DNA of 64,000 bases, taken from positions 3,038,001-3,102,000 of the forward strand of contig NZ_CP091851.1 of the NCBI RefSeq assembly GCF_022059845.1. The letters are read 5' to 3'. Below the pieces are notes generated by a model. It was not told the origin of the DNA and made no database searches. It saw only the letters and a list, made by a program, of their open reading frames with translations. Shown here in pieces: positions 1 through 10,109 of this stretch (positions are counted from its first letter, which is position 1; each line of letters starts with the position of its first letter). Source of the stretch: Terrirubrum flagellatum. Its GTDB lineage: Bacteria > Pseudomonadota > Alphaproteobacteria > Rhizobiales > Beijerinckiaceae. The position numbers and the translations under genes are program-made.

Positions 1-479
1 GCGAGGTGCGCAAGGTCGCCGCTGAATTTCCGCAGGTTGCGCTCGATGAAGTGTTGATCGACGCCTCCACCGCGCATCTCGTTCGCAACCCTGAACGTTT
101 CGACGTGATCTGCGCCACGAACTTCTATGGCGACATCATTTCGGACCTCGCAAGCGAACTCTCAGGCAGCCTTGGCCTCGCCGGCTCGATGAACGCCAGC
201 GAAACCCATTGCTGCGCGCAGGCGCAGCACGGATCCGCGCCGGATATCCAGAATCAGGACAAGGCCAATCCCGTTTCCATGATGCTGTCCTGCGCGATGC
301 TGCTGCGCTGGATTGGCGAGACGCGCAAGAAGCCGGAATTTGAAAACGCCTTCGCGGCGATCGACAAGGCCATCGACTCCGTCCTCGAAGACCCTGCGTC
401 GCGAACGCCCGATCTCGGCGGCAAAGTCGGCACCAGGAAGTTTGGCGCTCTCGTCGCCGGCGCGTTGCAGGCCGCGTGA
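1..479 (+). CDS. isocitrate/isopropylmalate dehydrogenase family protein, 3' part
   Basis: Only the C-terminal ~158 residues are in the window; the frame is open from base 3 and stops with TGA at 477-479. The visible part has the hallmarks of the beta-decarboxylating dehydrogenase fold: the metal-ligand stretch NFYGDIISD, then a GSLGLAGS turn and the cofactor loop HGSAPDI followed by ANP. The family oxidatively decarboxylates 2-hydroxy acids using NAD(P)+ and Mg2+/Mn2+. Typical rhizobial LeuB reads differently around these motifs (for example EPVHGSAPDIAGKG), so this may be a paralogue such as a tartrate/isocitrate-type enzyme rather than the leucine biosynthesis LeuB. The missing N-terminus prevents a decision. 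Confidence 0.85.
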   Translation, partial: EVRKVAAEFPQVALDEVLIDASTAHLVRNPERFDVICATNFYGDIISDLASELSGSLGLAGSMNASETHCCAQAQHGSAPDIQNQDKANPVSMMLSCAMLLRWIGETRKKPEFENAFAAIDKAIDSVLEDPASRTPDLGGKVGTRKFGALVAGALQAA

Positions 480-514
480 TCCGAACGGAGCGAAAGGAAG
501 CGTCAAAGAACTTT

Positions 515-590
515 TGGTGGGCCCGGCAGGACTTGAACCTGCAACCAGACCGTTATGAGCGGTCGGCTCTAACCATTGAGCTACAGGCCC
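515..590 (-). tRNA. tRNA-Ile2 (anticodon CAU, lysidine-modified type)
   Basis: A 76-nt cloverleaf on the minus strand with encoded CCA. The acceptor arm is GGGCCTG/CGGGCCC, the anticodon loop is CTCATAA and the T arm is GCAGG-TTCAAGT-CCTGC. The anticodon is CAT. A normal G1-C72 pair rules out initiator tRNA, and the D-arm GGTTAGAGC and the TTGGTTGC variable region resemble the tRNA-Ile2 whose wobble C is modified by TilS to read AUA. Elongator tRNA-Met is the alternative. A weak promoter-like pair (TTGCGC, 17 bp, TAACCC) lies just upstream at 597-625. Confidence 0.93.
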
Positions 591-640
591 CGCCCGGGGT
601 TAGCGCGATGGGCGAACAGGCGCAACCTGCGCTCTCAAGC

Positions 641-668
641 GAAAAGCGGCGGCCGATCAGCCGCCGCT
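641..668 (-). terminator. Rho-independent terminator after the TadG-like gene
   Basis: On the minus strand an 8-bp GC stem (AGCGGCGG/CCGCCGCT, 8-nt loop) is followed by TTTTC. It lies 30 bp beyond the stop of the von Willebrand gene and before the tRNA gene, so it probably separates the two transcripts. Confidence 0.65.
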
Positions 669-697
669 CCAACCGGGGGAGATTTCTTCGACACGTC

Positions 698-2395
698 TTA
701 TTTGGTGAGGCGCAGTTCGCTCAGATGATTGGAGATGTCCTTGAACACCGCGTCGACCTGCGTCGAGTTGGCCGCGTAGTAGTAGAGCGGATTGCCGGTG
801 TTCGGATCGGCCGAGGCGCAGGCCTTGAGCACTGTCGAATTCACATCGGAGGCCGTCTGAGCGAAGCCGATGGTGTAGACGATCACGCCCTTGGCCTTGG
901 CGTTGGCGCACCCCGTCGTCAGGCGGCTATCCATGGCGGCTTCGCCTTGCGCTTCCGTCGTTGTGACGATGGGAGCGAAGCGGCCAACCTTCGAATAGCC
1001 CGCCGCCGTCGAGACCGTGTTCTGCAGGAATCCCGCCGGGGCGTAGCGCGAGCCGTTAGGATTGCTCAGCGCCTGCCAGGCGTTCATACCGTCAGTGAGC
1101 AGGATGATCACCTTGACGTTGTTCGGCTGGCCGCCGGGCTGCTGGCCATAGATGCGGCCGTCGGCGAACGGACCGTTTGGCGAGATTGTCCGCCAGCCCC
1201 ACATGAAGCCTTCGAAGATGTTCGTGTTGCCATTGGCGACCATCGAATTGATCTTGCTCTTGATGGTCGCAGTGTCGTTGCTCATGCGCAGAAGCGGCTG
1301 ACCATTGCACATATAGTTCGGGCCGCGCGAGTTGGAGATGTTTTTCGACGGATTGCCCTTGTATTTGCAGAGCTTCGTCAGCGCCTTGTCGACTTCAGAC
1401 AACTGGTTGCCATAGGCTACTTTGTTAAAGGTGCACTGGCCGGAGCCGGACGTGTTGTCGTCCAGATAGCTGTTCTCGTAAGAATAGCTCGTCGCCTTCC
1501 CGTTTACAGTGAAGCTGTAGGTGGAGGTGCTCGACGCCTTGTTGCCCGGATCATCCGGCGCAAATTGTGGCACAAAATAACTGTCGGGCTGGCCGGTCGT
1601 CGCGCCGACATCGGTCACAGCGTAGTCGCCCGGACGCGTCTCGAAGCAGCCGCCAAATGTGACGCCGAGTTCATCGAACAATGTGAAGCGGTTGGCGGGC
1701 TTCCAAGGGCTGTTATAGTAATCGAAATTGTCCCAGTGCCGCGAGGATTGCGCGGCCGTGTCGACCCAGGAGGCGGTGCGATAGGACGAGCCGACATTGA
1801 CCGACAGCGTGAACGGCACGACCGAAACTTTCACGCGCGAGCTCGATGTCGGTCCGGAGTAGAGGGAGTCGATCAGCGATGAGGCGGCGTCCTTTGACGC
1901 CTGAATCTTGGTCTTGGAGCCGGCGGACTCGCTCATCGAGCCCGAATTGTCCATCACCAGCGCCACCTCATAGGTGTTGTTGGCGTATTCGCAGTCGGAA
2001 CTGCTCTGCAAATCGATCTTGGTCTGTCCGAACAGGCCGCCGAAACTTGAGGTATAAGCCGATGTCGCGGTCAGTTTGATGGCTCCTGTCGCGACCGCCG
2101 CCGTCACGTCAATCGTGATCGTCGTCGGCGCGGGATAGAGCGCGGCGAAGGCGTTCGCAATGTTGGTCTTGGTGGTGGCGACCGTTTGCGTCTGGATATC
2201 CTTGCATCCGCGCACCGCAGCCGAGTCGAGCGCCATCTGCATCTGGGTCCGCTGCGAACTGGCGGAGGAATAGTCGATCGCTGCGCCAACCGCGGTGAGC
2301 AGGGGCACCGTCATGATCGCGAAGGTCGGCGCGGTGACGCCGCGACGGTCGCGCCAAAGGCGCGCGACAGAGCGTGAGTGAAAAAGATCCCGCAT
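698..2395 (-). CDS. TadE/TadG-like membrane protein with von Willebrand A domain
   Basis: A 565-residue protein with a short basic N-terminus (RLWRDRRG) and one hydrophobic segment at about residues 22-44, the usual TadE/TadG anchor that places the bulk outside the cytoplasmic membrane. A von Willebrand A domain starts near residue 143; its metal-ion-dependent adhesion site is DNSGS (149-153), and a second element, LLTDG, lies near residue 430. The insert between them is long, Ser/Thr/Asn-rich and has several Cys. TadG-type proteins accompany Flp/Tad pili and are thought to act as minor pilins or assembly factors. No other tad gene is next to it, so its role here is open. It is transcribed alone and ends at a hairpin terminator. 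Confidence 0.85.
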   Translation of the reverse strand: MRDLFHSRSVARLWRDRRGVTAPTFAIMTVPLLTAVGAAIDYSSASSQRTQMQMALDSAAVRGCKDIQTQTVATTKTNIANAFAALYPAPTTITIDVTAAVATGAIKLTATSAYTSSFGGLFGQTKIDLQSSSDCEYANNTYEVALVMDNSGSMSESAGSKTKIQASKDAASSLIDSLYSGPTSSSRVKVSVVPFTLSVNVGSSYRTASWVDTAAQSSRHWDNFDYYNSPWKPANRFTLFDELGVTFGGCFETRPGDYAVTDVGATTGQPDSYFVPQFAPDDPGNKASSTSTYSFTVNGKATSYSYENSYLDDNTSGSGQCTFNKVAYGNQLSEVDKALTKLCKYKGNPSKNISNSRGPNYMCNGQPLLRMSNDTATIKSKINSMVANGNTNIFEGFMWGWRTISPNGPFADGRIYGQQPGGQPNNVKVIILLTDGMNAWQALSNPNGSRYAPAGFLQNTVSTAAGYSKVGRFAPIVTTTEAQGEAAMDSRLTTGCANAKAKGVIVYTIGFAQTASDVNSTVLKACASADPNTGNPLYYYAANSTQVDAVFKDISNHLSELRLTK

Positions 2396-2573
2396 GGCGG
2401 TCCCCCAACATTACACGGGAGACTCGATCACCAATGCTTCAAACGATTCTTCCGCAATTGCATAAAAGTCGAACGATCAGCGGCCAGCGCGGAAATCCAT
2501 GCTGACTAGGCCCAAGAAATGGTTACCTCGCTTTCAGAATGTCGGGGGGATCGTTGACGTTACGTAGTTGGAG

Positions 2574-3590
2574 CTATTTCCGGTAAGCCTGCATGATCGC
2601 TTCGCCGTCCGCGCCGGCGAGCTTCACCCACTCGTCGGCGATCTGGCGGCCAACGCCGGCGAAGGCCGCCATAAAGCCGGGAGTAGGCTGGATCACGGTC
2701 GCGCCCGCCGCCTTGAGCGCCGCCCGCTGTTCGGCGTAATCGGCGGCCGCCGCCTCCCAGGCGCGATCCTCGGCGAATTTGGCGGCGTCCAGCATCGCCT
2801 TGCGAATCTCGGCCGGCAGCGCCTCGAACTGCGCCTTGTTGACCACGACGGCGTCCCGAGGAATCCACAGTGACGCATCGTAGAAGTAAGGCGCGAAAGT
2901 CCAGACCTTGCGGGCCGCCACCTGCCCCGCGGACGCGGTGAACACGTCGAGGCGCCCGCCCTTCATGGCCGCCGCGATCTCGCCGGTGTCGATCGAGGTC
3001 GGAACTGCGCCGGACAGGAGCGCCAGCTTCTTCGTCATATGATTGTAGCTGCGCAATTTCAGCCCGCGCAGGCCCGACGCTTCCGGCAAGGGCTGCGCCG
3101 CGCAAAGCCCCTGAGGCATGTAGGGCGCGGAATAAAGGAGCTTCAGCCCCTCGTCCGCCAACCGCTTCTCCAGAAACGGCTTCTGCGCCTCGTAGAGCCG
3201 GCGGGCGGCCTCATAGGTGGTGGCGAGAAACGGCACGGAATCAACGCCGTAAATCGGCGCTTCGCCGGCATGCAGCGAGAGGGTGAATTCGCCGATCGGC
3301 ACGACGCCCCGCCGCACAGCGTCCTTCACCTCCGGCGGCTTCATGATGCTGTTCGGCGGATAGATCGTGACCGCGAACTGTCCTTCCGCCCGGGCCGAGA
3401 TATTGGCGACAAAGGCCTGCATGACGCGGGCCTGGGCGGAATCCGGCACGGCCGTCGTCGCCATGTCCCAGGAGGCCGACTGCGCGATCGCCGCCGGGCA
3501 CAGAAGCGCCGCCGCCCCCGCCGCAAGGCGGGTTGCAAACAGGCGCTGCCGGAAGCTTCCGACCAGCGAGGACAAAGAGCGCGTCATCAA
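2574..3590 (-). CDS. TRAP transporter substrate-binding protein, DctP family
   Basis: A 338-residue periplasmic binding protein. It has an N-terminal export signal (basic stretch, hydrophobic AAGAAALLC core, cleavage near residue 36 after IAQSA) and the DctP fold: the PNSIMKPPE segment, the VPFLATTYE segment, and the LRGLKLRSYNHMTKK region around residues 170-185 that normally holds the carboxylate-binding arginine (here LKLRSYN). DctP proteins deliver carboxylates or related acids to a DctQ/DctM symporter. No dctQ or dctM is nearby, so this is an orphan binding protein that must use a distant permease. A second orphan DctP lies at 41035-42018. Confidence 0.88.
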   Translation of the reverse strand: MMTRSLSSLVGSFRQRLFATRLAAGAAALLCPAAIAQSASWDMATTAVPDSAQARVMQAFVANISARAEGQFAVTIYPPNSIMKPPEVKDAVRRGVVPIGEFTLSLHAGEAPIYGVDSVPFLATTYEAARRLYEAQKPFLEKRLADEGLKLLYSAPYMPQGLCAAQPLPEASGLRGLKLRSYNHMTKKLALLSGAVPTSIDTGEIAAAMKGGRLDVFTASAGQVAARKVWTFAPYFYDASLWIPRDAVVVNKAQFEALPAEIRKAMLDAAKFAEDRAWEAAAADYAEQRAALKAAGATVIQPTPGFMAAFAGVGRQIADEWVKLAGADGEAIMQAYRK

Positions 3591-3760
3591 GGATATAACA
3601 AGCAGCGTGTCATTTATGACATCTCAGGGGTCAGAGTCACCTCCGGAACATCCCGGCTTGCCGCCAACGCCCACCGCTGGTAACGCGCCCCGGCTCCCAT
3701 TTCCGGCTGCCGCGGCGCGCCACTGCGCTCGCGCCGGCCTGCCTGACGCTCAAGGTCACC

Positions 3761-5413
<1,653 letters not shown>

Positions 5414-5452
5414 GGCGAGCTGCGAAGTTGCGAGTTGCGCGTGCGTTGTGGA

Positions 5453-5860
5453 TTACGCCGCTCTCGGCCTGATCAACTCCACCTCGGGAAAATATCGTTC
5501 ATAGCGCTTCGCATCGCGCGTCAGGATCGGCAGGCCCATCGCCTGCGCCTGCGCGCCGATGAAGAAATCGGGCAGCACGCTGGTCCTGGTCCCGCCTTGG
5601 CGTCGGTAGAGCACAAAAGCCTGCCCTGCGAGCCAGAGCGCCTCGTCTGACATCGTCGCGCGCTGAAGCCTTGAGTCACGCATGAACCGTGCGCAGGTGT
5701 CAGCGTCAGGGAATCCCACCGCGACCTCGGCGAAGATCACATCGACATAAAGCAGCGTCCCCTTCTCCGCCTGACTGGCCAAGGCTGAGCGGGACCAATT
5801 CTCCCAAACCGGATCATGCGACAGAATATCGAGAAGGATATTTGAGTCGACGATCGTCAA
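5453..5860 (-). CDS. PIN-domain toxin, VapC-like
   Basis: A 135-residue PIN-domain ribonuclease. The conserved acidic active-site residues are visible: D5 in IVDSN, E45 in FAEVA, D98 in LPDFFIGA and D116 in TRDAKRY. Such toxins cleave RNA, typically tRNA or mRNA, in a Mg2+-dependent way and are neutralised by the cognate antitoxin. The start is a TTG whose last two bases overlap the antitoxin stop (TTGA, 5857-5860), implying translational coupling and a low toxin:antitoxin ratio. The antitoxin is AbrB-type, so the pair is VapBC-like; target and activity are inferred. Confidence 0.9.
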   Translation of the reverse strand: MTIVDSNILLDILSHDPVWENWSRSALASQAEKGTLLYVDVIFAEVAVGFPDADTCARFMRDSRLQRATMSDEALWLAGQAFVLYRRQGGTRTSVLPDFFIGAQAQAMGLPILTRDAKRYERYFPEVELIRPRAA

Positions 5861-6129
5861 TCGTCATCGCCGCGCATGAGCTGCATAAACTCGTCGGTCG
5901 TCATATCCATCTTGAAGCCATGCTCGCGCGCATAGGCGACGGCGGCGTCGATCCTTCGCCCGGCGGCCTCGATCGCCGCCTGATCCGGCTCGCGACGCTC
6001 GCGCTCGATCACCACCTGCCCCTGCGGGGTGGCGCGCACGGTGACGCGATCGCCGGGCTTGATTCCCACGGCGTCGCGCACCGCCTTCGGCAGCGTGACC
6101 TGGCCTTTGACCGTAACGGCTGTGGACAT
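5857..6129 (-). CDS. AbrB/MazE-type antitoxin, VapB-like
   Basis: A 90-residue protein whose first ~45 residues form a swapped-hairpin AbrB DNA-binding domain (VTVKGQVTLPKAVRD followed by GIKPGDRV). The C-terminal half is helical and acidic, ending MRGDDD, and would wrap the PIN toxin. ATG 6129 is chosen because the AbrB fold begins there and a perfect palindrome lies immediately upstream, although the frame stays open much further. It is the first gene of the antitoxin-toxin operon and is expected to repress its own promoter. Confidence 0.88.
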   Translation of the reverse strand: MSTAVTVKGQVTLPKAVRDAVGIKPGDRVTVRATPQGQVVIERERREPDQAAIEAAGRRIDAAVAYAREHGFKMDMTTDEFMQLMRGDDD

Positions 6130-6138
6130 GGCTGAAAC

Positions 6139-6164
6139 GTAATACTTTCCCGGAAAAGTATTAC
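6139..6164 (-). promoter_or_regulatory. palindromic operator of the AbrB/PIN operon
   Basis: Perfect 10-bp arms GTAATACTTT and AAAGTATTAC are separated by CCCGGA and end 9 bp before the antitoxin ATG. AT-rich arms in GC-rich surroundings, directly upstream of a DNA-binding antitoxin, indicate an autoregulatory operator that probably overlaps the core promoter. Confidence 0.8.
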
Positions 6165-6273
6165 TCCCGCCAGCTCCGAGGCGCAATGAGGCCGGCGAGA
6201 CCAGCACAGACCTTCCGCGCCGCCTCTGGCGGCCGCGCTTCGTCATTGATCTGTCGCCTTTCGCAACTAGCTC

Positions 6274-7407
6274 GTGATCGTGCTCCCCTTCACGATTCCC
6301 GGCCTGTTTCTCGCGGCCCTCGTCAGCCTCCATGTGGTGACGATCGCGATCGCGGCCCTCTCCTGCCGCACGACGCCGCGCCGCCGGCTTGTCGCCGCGA
6401 AGCCAATGCCGCCCGTCTCCATCATCAGGCCTGTGTCGGGGCTCGATTTCATGATCGAGGAGACGCTGGAATCGACCTTCGGGCTCGATCATCCCGACTA
6501 CGAGATCCTGTTCTGCGCCGCTTCGGAGAGCGATCGCGTCGTCCCGATCGTGCGCGCATTGCTGGCGCGCCATCCGCAGGCCAATGCGCGGCTGCTCGTC
6601 GGCGACGATCCAATCAGCGACAACCCCAAGCTCAATAACGTTGTGAAGGGCTGGCGCGTCGCGCGCCACGACCTGATCATCATGTGCGACAGCAACGTGC
6701 TTCTGCCGCGCGATTATCTTCAGCGCTGCCTCAAGCCATGGGACGCGCGCACTGGCCTCGTCGCCGCGCCGCCCGCGGGAACCCATGTCGGCAATTTCGA
6801 AGCCGAGGTCGAGGCGGCGTTCCTCAACAGCTATCAGGCGCGCTGGCAGTATGCCGCGAACGCCATCGGTTTCGGCTTTGCGCAAGGCAAGAATCTGGTG
6901 TTCCGCCGCGACATTCTGCGGCCAGTCGGCGGCGTGCGCGCGCTCGCCGGTGAACTCGCCGAAGACGCCGCCGCGACCAAGATCGTGCGCGCGCAAGGTT
7001 ATGAGGTCAGGCTTGCGAGCGGCCCCTTCCCGCAACCGCTCGGCCTGCGCGACTGGCGCAGCGTCTGGAATCGCCAAACGCGCTGGGCGCGGCTCAGGCG
7101 CATGAGCTTCCCCGCCTGCTACGTCGTCGAGATTTTCGCCGGCGTGCTGCCGCCGACGCTGATTGCAATCTGGTGGGCGCTCGCCACGGATCACGACGTC
7201 GTGGGAACCATCACCGGCCTCTGGCTTCTCTGGTTCGCGCTCGAATGGGCGCTGACGCGCATCGCCGGCTGGCCGGCGACGTTTCGCGTCATTCCGGCCA
7301 TGATGCTGCGCGATGCGATGCTGCCCCTCGTCTGGCTGCATGGCTGGCGCAACAAGGGCTTCGTCTGGCAGGGCCATTCCATGGCCCAGGGGGCGCGCAC
7401 CGGCTGA
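6274..7407 (+). CDS. ceramide glucosyltransferase-like glycosyltransferase (GT21 family)
   Basis: A 377-residue membrane-bound GT-A enzyme. A signal-anchor helix spans about residues 5-30. The catalytic pattern of the ceramide glucosyltransferase family is present: PVSIIRPVSGLD (about 47-58), D139 in MCDSN, D231 in ELAEDAA, and the acceptor-site RQTRW (267-271), followed by hydrophobic C-terminal segments from about residue 285. Homologues transfer sugars to ceramide or hopanoid-type lipids in the inner membrane (HpnI belongs to this family), but no hopanoid or sphingolipid genes are nearby, so the acceptor is unknown. Translation probably starts at GTG 6274. Confidence 0.82.
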   Translation: MIVLPFTIPGLFLAALVSLHVVTIAIAALSCRTTPRRRLVAAKPMPPVSIIRPVSGLDFMIEETLESTFGLDHPDYEILFCAASESDRVVPIVRALLARHPQANARLLVGDDPISDNPKLNNVVKGWRVARHDLIIMCDSNVLLPRDYLQRCLKPWDARTGLVAAPPAGTHVGNFEAEVEAAFLNSYQARWQYAANAIGFGFAQGKNLVFRRDILRPVGGVRALAGELAEDAAATKIVRAQGYEVRLASGPFPQPLGLRDWRSVWNRQTRWARLRRMSFPACYVVEIFAGVLPPTLIAIWWALATDHDVVGTITGLWLLWFALEWALTRIAGWPATFRVIPAMMLRDAMLPLVWLHGWRNKGFVWQGHSMAQGARTG

Positions 7408-7496
7408 CCATTTGACGCGAAATGTCGCGCGCGAGGCCACGATCGCGCCATCATTTCTCAACGCAATCTTAATGCGTTCGTTCGCATTGTCTGCAA

Positions 7497-8507
7497 ATGA
7501 CGAACGGCGGTTTGTATCGCGTCGGCCCGTTCGTTGCTGTCGCGGGCATTCTCGCGCTGCTCTCGGGCTGCGGACGCTTCGGCGTGATCGAACGGGAACC
7601 CTGGCGGGCTGAAGCCGAGCTTCAGTGTCTCAGGGCCGGCGACGTCAAATTGTCCGCCTATATCCAGCAGATTTCCGCGATCAACGGGCCTGGCCCCTGC
7701 GGCATGGACCATCCGCTGCGCGTGGCCGCCTATTCCGACGGCGAAGTCGCGCTCGCGAACAAGCTCACGCTCGGATGCCCCATGGTCTCGCGCGCCGATC
7801 GCTGGCTCGCCGACGTCGTTCAGCCCGCGGCCGAGCAGACCTACGGATCACGCGTCGTCCAGATCAAATCGGGCTCATACTCCTGCCGCCCCCGCAATAA
7901 TCAGGCGGGCGCGAAACTGTCGGAGCACGGCTTCGGCAACGCGATGGACGTCTTCAGTTTCAAATTCGCGGACGGGCGCGAAGTGGCGGTGAAATCAGGT
8001 TGGCGCGGCGCGCCAGACGAGCAGCAGTTCCTGCGCACCGTCTTCACCGGCTCATGCCAGATGTTCACCACCGTGCTCGGACCGGGCGCGGACATGTTCC
8101 ACTACGACCACATCCATCTCGATCTCGCTCGACACGATCCGCGTGGCATTCGCTCATTCTGCAAGCCGGTGCTGAAGTTCGAGCCGACGCCCGGCGAAGG
8201 ACGGGTCGACCGACCGGTGATGACCTATCGTCAGCAACCTCCAGCATCGACAGCGATCGCCTCGGCGCCTGCCGCAGCAGCGCCAGGCGCCTTGCTGCCG
8301 CGAGGGTCGATCCCCGGCGTGCAGCCCTTCCCGCAGCAGGCCTATCCACGCCAGCAGACGGCGGCGACCTATCCGGCTGCGCCCACCCGCCCGGTCGGCG
8401 CGCCGATGAGCCTTGCGCCGCAAACGGCTGCTCCGGCCCAGTCTTTCGACCAGCCCGCAAGCGAGGAAATCGACGCCGATCACGATCCTTACGCCGTCGA
8501 CGACTGA
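7497..8507 (+). CDS. extensin-like C-terminal domain lipoprotein
   Basis: A 336-residue envelope protein. The N-terminus is a lipoprotein signal: a hydrophobic core ending LLSGC, with C25 as the probable lipidated residue. The extensin-like domain follows (about 40-235), with conserved cysteines and the HGFGNAMDVFSF and DMFHYDHIHLD motifs, whose His/Asp residues resemble the metal site of D,D-peptidase (LAS) folds. The C-terminal ~100 residues are low-complexity, rich in Pro, Ala and Gln. Members are common in Hyphomicrobiales and may act on peptidoglycan, though no activity is established here. The short gap after the glycosyltransferase allows co-transcription. Confidence 0.85.
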   Translation: MTNGGLYRVGPFVAVAGILALLSGCGRFGVIEREPWRAEAELQCLRAGDVKLSAYIQQISAINGPGPCGMDHPLRVAAYSDGEVALANKLTLGCPMVSRADRWLADVVQPAAEQTYGSRVVQIKSGSYSCRPRNNQAGAKLSEHGFGNAMDVFSFKFADGREVAVKSGWRGAPDEQQFLRTVFTGSCQMFTTVLGPGADMFHYDHIHLDLARHDPRGIRSFCKPVLKFEPTPGEGRVDRPVMTYRQQPPASTAIASAPAAAAPGALLPRGSIPGVQPFPQQAYPRQQTAATYPAAPTRPVGAPMSLAPQTAAPAQSFDQPASEEIDADHDPYAVDD

Positions 8508-8566
8508 ACGCCGCGCCCGCTGTCCACAGCCGCTGCAAAGACGGCAAAAAGAGACGGCGTGAGCGC

Positions 8567-8594
8567 TTTACATTCCCGGCGAAAGGCTTATGTA
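8567..8594 (+). promoter_or_regulatory. sigma70-type promoter of tRNA-fMet
   Basis: TTTACA (8567-8572) and TATGTA (8589-8594) are separated by 16 bp. The predicted start, near 8601, is a few bases before the tRNA. Confidence 0.5.
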
Positions 8595-8606
8595 CGCGGC
8601 TCCCGG

Positions 8607-8683
<77 letters not shown>

Positions 8684-8710
8684 ATCCTCTGAGAGATCAG
8701 CGGTTTCAGA

Positions 8711-8742
8711 AAAGCCCCGGCCATGCGCCGGGGCTTTCTTTT
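8711..8742 (+). terminator. Rho-independent terminator of tRNA-fMet
   Basis: A perfect 10-bp stem AAAGCCCCGG/CCGGGGCTTT with a 7-nt loop is followed by CTTTT, 28 bp after the tRNA end. The A-run on the left could make it work on the other strand for the convergent prmB as well. Confidence 0.9.
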
Positions 8743-8770
8743 GCGGCTTGCGCCAAGCGATCGGACCGCG

Positions 8771-9685
8771 TCAGAGCTTGATGTCGCCACCTGCGATCCA
8801 GAACACCTCGCCTTCGCTCTCCTCACTGTCGAGCCACAGAAATGGAGCGCCGGGATAATCGCGATCGAGCACGTCGCGATCGGTTCCGATTTCGCACAGC
8901 AGACCGCCGCTCTCGGTCAGATGGCCGGATGCGCCAGCCAGGATGCGTCGCACGATGTCGAATCCATCTTCGCCGCCGGCGAGCGCCATCTCGGGTTCGG
9001 CGCGGAATTCCGGCGGTAGCGCCGCCATCGTTTCCGCGTCGACATAGGGCGGATTGGTGATGATGAGGTCGTAGCGCCTGCTCTTCAGCGGCGCGAAGAG
9101 ATCGCCCTGATGCAGCGTGATGCGATCGCCGAGCCCGTAATCGTCGACATTGCGGCGCGCGACGTCGAGCGCGTCCTTTGACAGATCGACCGCGTCGATC
9201 GTCGCATTCGGAAATGCGCGCGCCGCAAGAATCGCGAGGCAGCCCGATCCCGTGCAGAGATCGAGCACGGACAAGACCTCGTTCGGATCAGGAATGAGCG
9301 CGCCCTCGCCGCCGACAATATGTTCCTGAAACAGGAGCTCCCCGATGAAGCTGCGCGGCACGATCACGCGCTCATCGACATAGAAGGGCGCGCCCTGGAT
9401 ATAAGCGCGGTTGAGGAGATAGGCGGCGGGCTTGCGCATCGTCACGCGCGTTTCGATCAGCGAGGCCAAGCGATCCGCTTCGCTTCGCGTCAATCGCGCG
9501 TCGAGCCAGGGATTGATGTCGTCGACCGGGAGATGCAGCGCTTCGAGAATAATGAACACGGCCTCGTCGAGCGCGTTCGTCGCACCATGGCCATGGAACA
9601 GGTTGGCGGCGCGAAAGCGGCTGACGGCGTAGCGCAGGAAGTCCCGGAGCGTCTTGAGCTCCGCGGGCGCGATCGTTTCGGGCAT
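8771..9685 (-). CDS. prmB: 50S ribosomal protein L3 N5-glutamine methyltransferase
   Basis: A 304-residue SAM-dependent methyltransferase. A helical N-terminal substrate domain (about 1-100) precedes the Rossmann domain with motif I DLCTGSGCL (142-150), acidic AVDLSKDA, and the catalytic NPPY (211-214) that methylates glutamine side chains. NPPYVDAE followed by LPPEFRAEP is the PrmB form rather than PrmC, so the substrate should be the conserved Gln of L3. ATG 9685 is chosen because the frame upstream is low-complexity Arg/Ser shadow sequence overlapping the DUF1192 gene. It follows that gene by 7 bp. Confidence 0.92.
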   Translation of the reverse strand: MPETIAPAELKTLRDFLRYAVSRFRAANLFHGHGATNALDEAVFIILEALHLPVDDINPWLDARLTRSEADRLASLIETRVTMRKPAAYLLNRAYIQGAPFYVDERVIVPRSFIGELLFQEHIVGGEGALIPDPNEVLSVLDLCTGSGCLAILAARAFPNATIDAVDLSKDALDVARRNVDDYGLGDRITLHQGDLFAPLKSRRYDLIITNPPYVDAETMAALPPEFRAEPEMALAGGEDGFDIVRRILAGASGHLTESGGLLCEIGTDRDVLDRDYPGAPFLWLDSEESEGEVFWIAGGDIKL

Positions 9686-9692
9686 TGACGGT

Positions 9693-9890
9693 TCAGCTCT
9701 TGAAGAAGGAGTCGGCGGCGTTCTTGGTCTTTTCCTTCGCCTCGCGCGCCTGCTTGATGCGCTCGATCTCCGCTTCGAGCTGGCCGATCCGCTCGGTGAG
9801 TTCGAAGACGGAGAGAGTCGAGAGGTCCTGACCAAGCTCATGCTTCGTCGATTTCGGCCGCGGCAGATCGTCAGCAAACAGGTTCGACAT
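9693..9890 (-). CDS. DUF1192 family small protein
   Basis: A 65-residue acidic/basic helical protein: a DDLPRPK segment, then LSVFELTERIGQLEAEIERIKQ, a short coiled coil. This is the conserved alphaproteobacterial DUF1192 family of unknown function. ATG 9890 gives the family's normal length. It lies 7 bp upstream of prmB and is probably co-transcribed with it. Confidence 0.85.
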   Translation of the reverse strand: MSNLFADDLPRPKSTKHELGQDLSTLSVFELTERIGQLEAEIERIKQAREAKEKTKNAADSFFKS

Positions 9891-9914
9891 GGCGCAGGGT
9901 CCCGGAGCGTTCAA

Positions 9915-10029
9915 GATCACGCCGCATTTTGATTGAATCAATCAAAATGCGGGAACGTGATCGATTCCTAAAGTTTAGAGCATGGCTTTTGCGAAAAACC
10001 GGTATCCACTTTTTCGCGCCATGCTCTAA
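9915..10029 (+). repeat. dispersed two-palindrome intergenic element, copy 1
   Basis: The left half is a near-perfect 31-bp palindrome (CCGCATTTTGATTG ... CAATCAAAATGCGG) nested in GATCACG/CGTGATC. The right half is bounded by inverted AGAGCATGGC/GCCATGCTCT around a CGAAAAACCGGT...CCACTTTTTCG core. Two further full copies are at 39193-39329 and 40871-41009. It sits upstream of the DUF1192 gene and overlaps no gene. Confidence 0.9.
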
Positions 10030-10109
10030 GGCGCTCTCATAACCCCGCCCCGCGCGCGTTGCCATCCCGCGCGGCCTCGGTCAAAAGGCGCGACATACGG
10101 AGAGCTGAA

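Noticed and set aside
476-1882. Long open plus-strand frame (468 codons) opposite the TadG-like gene
   Set aside because: It runs through the tRNA gene and the terminator, is very rich in Arg, and mirrors the codon pattern of the real minus-strand gene, which has a clear von Willebrand domain.
9915-10029. Insertion sequence or transposon end
   Set aside because: Neither this element nor its other copies contain a transposase, and no flanking duplication is evident; it is listed as a repeat only.
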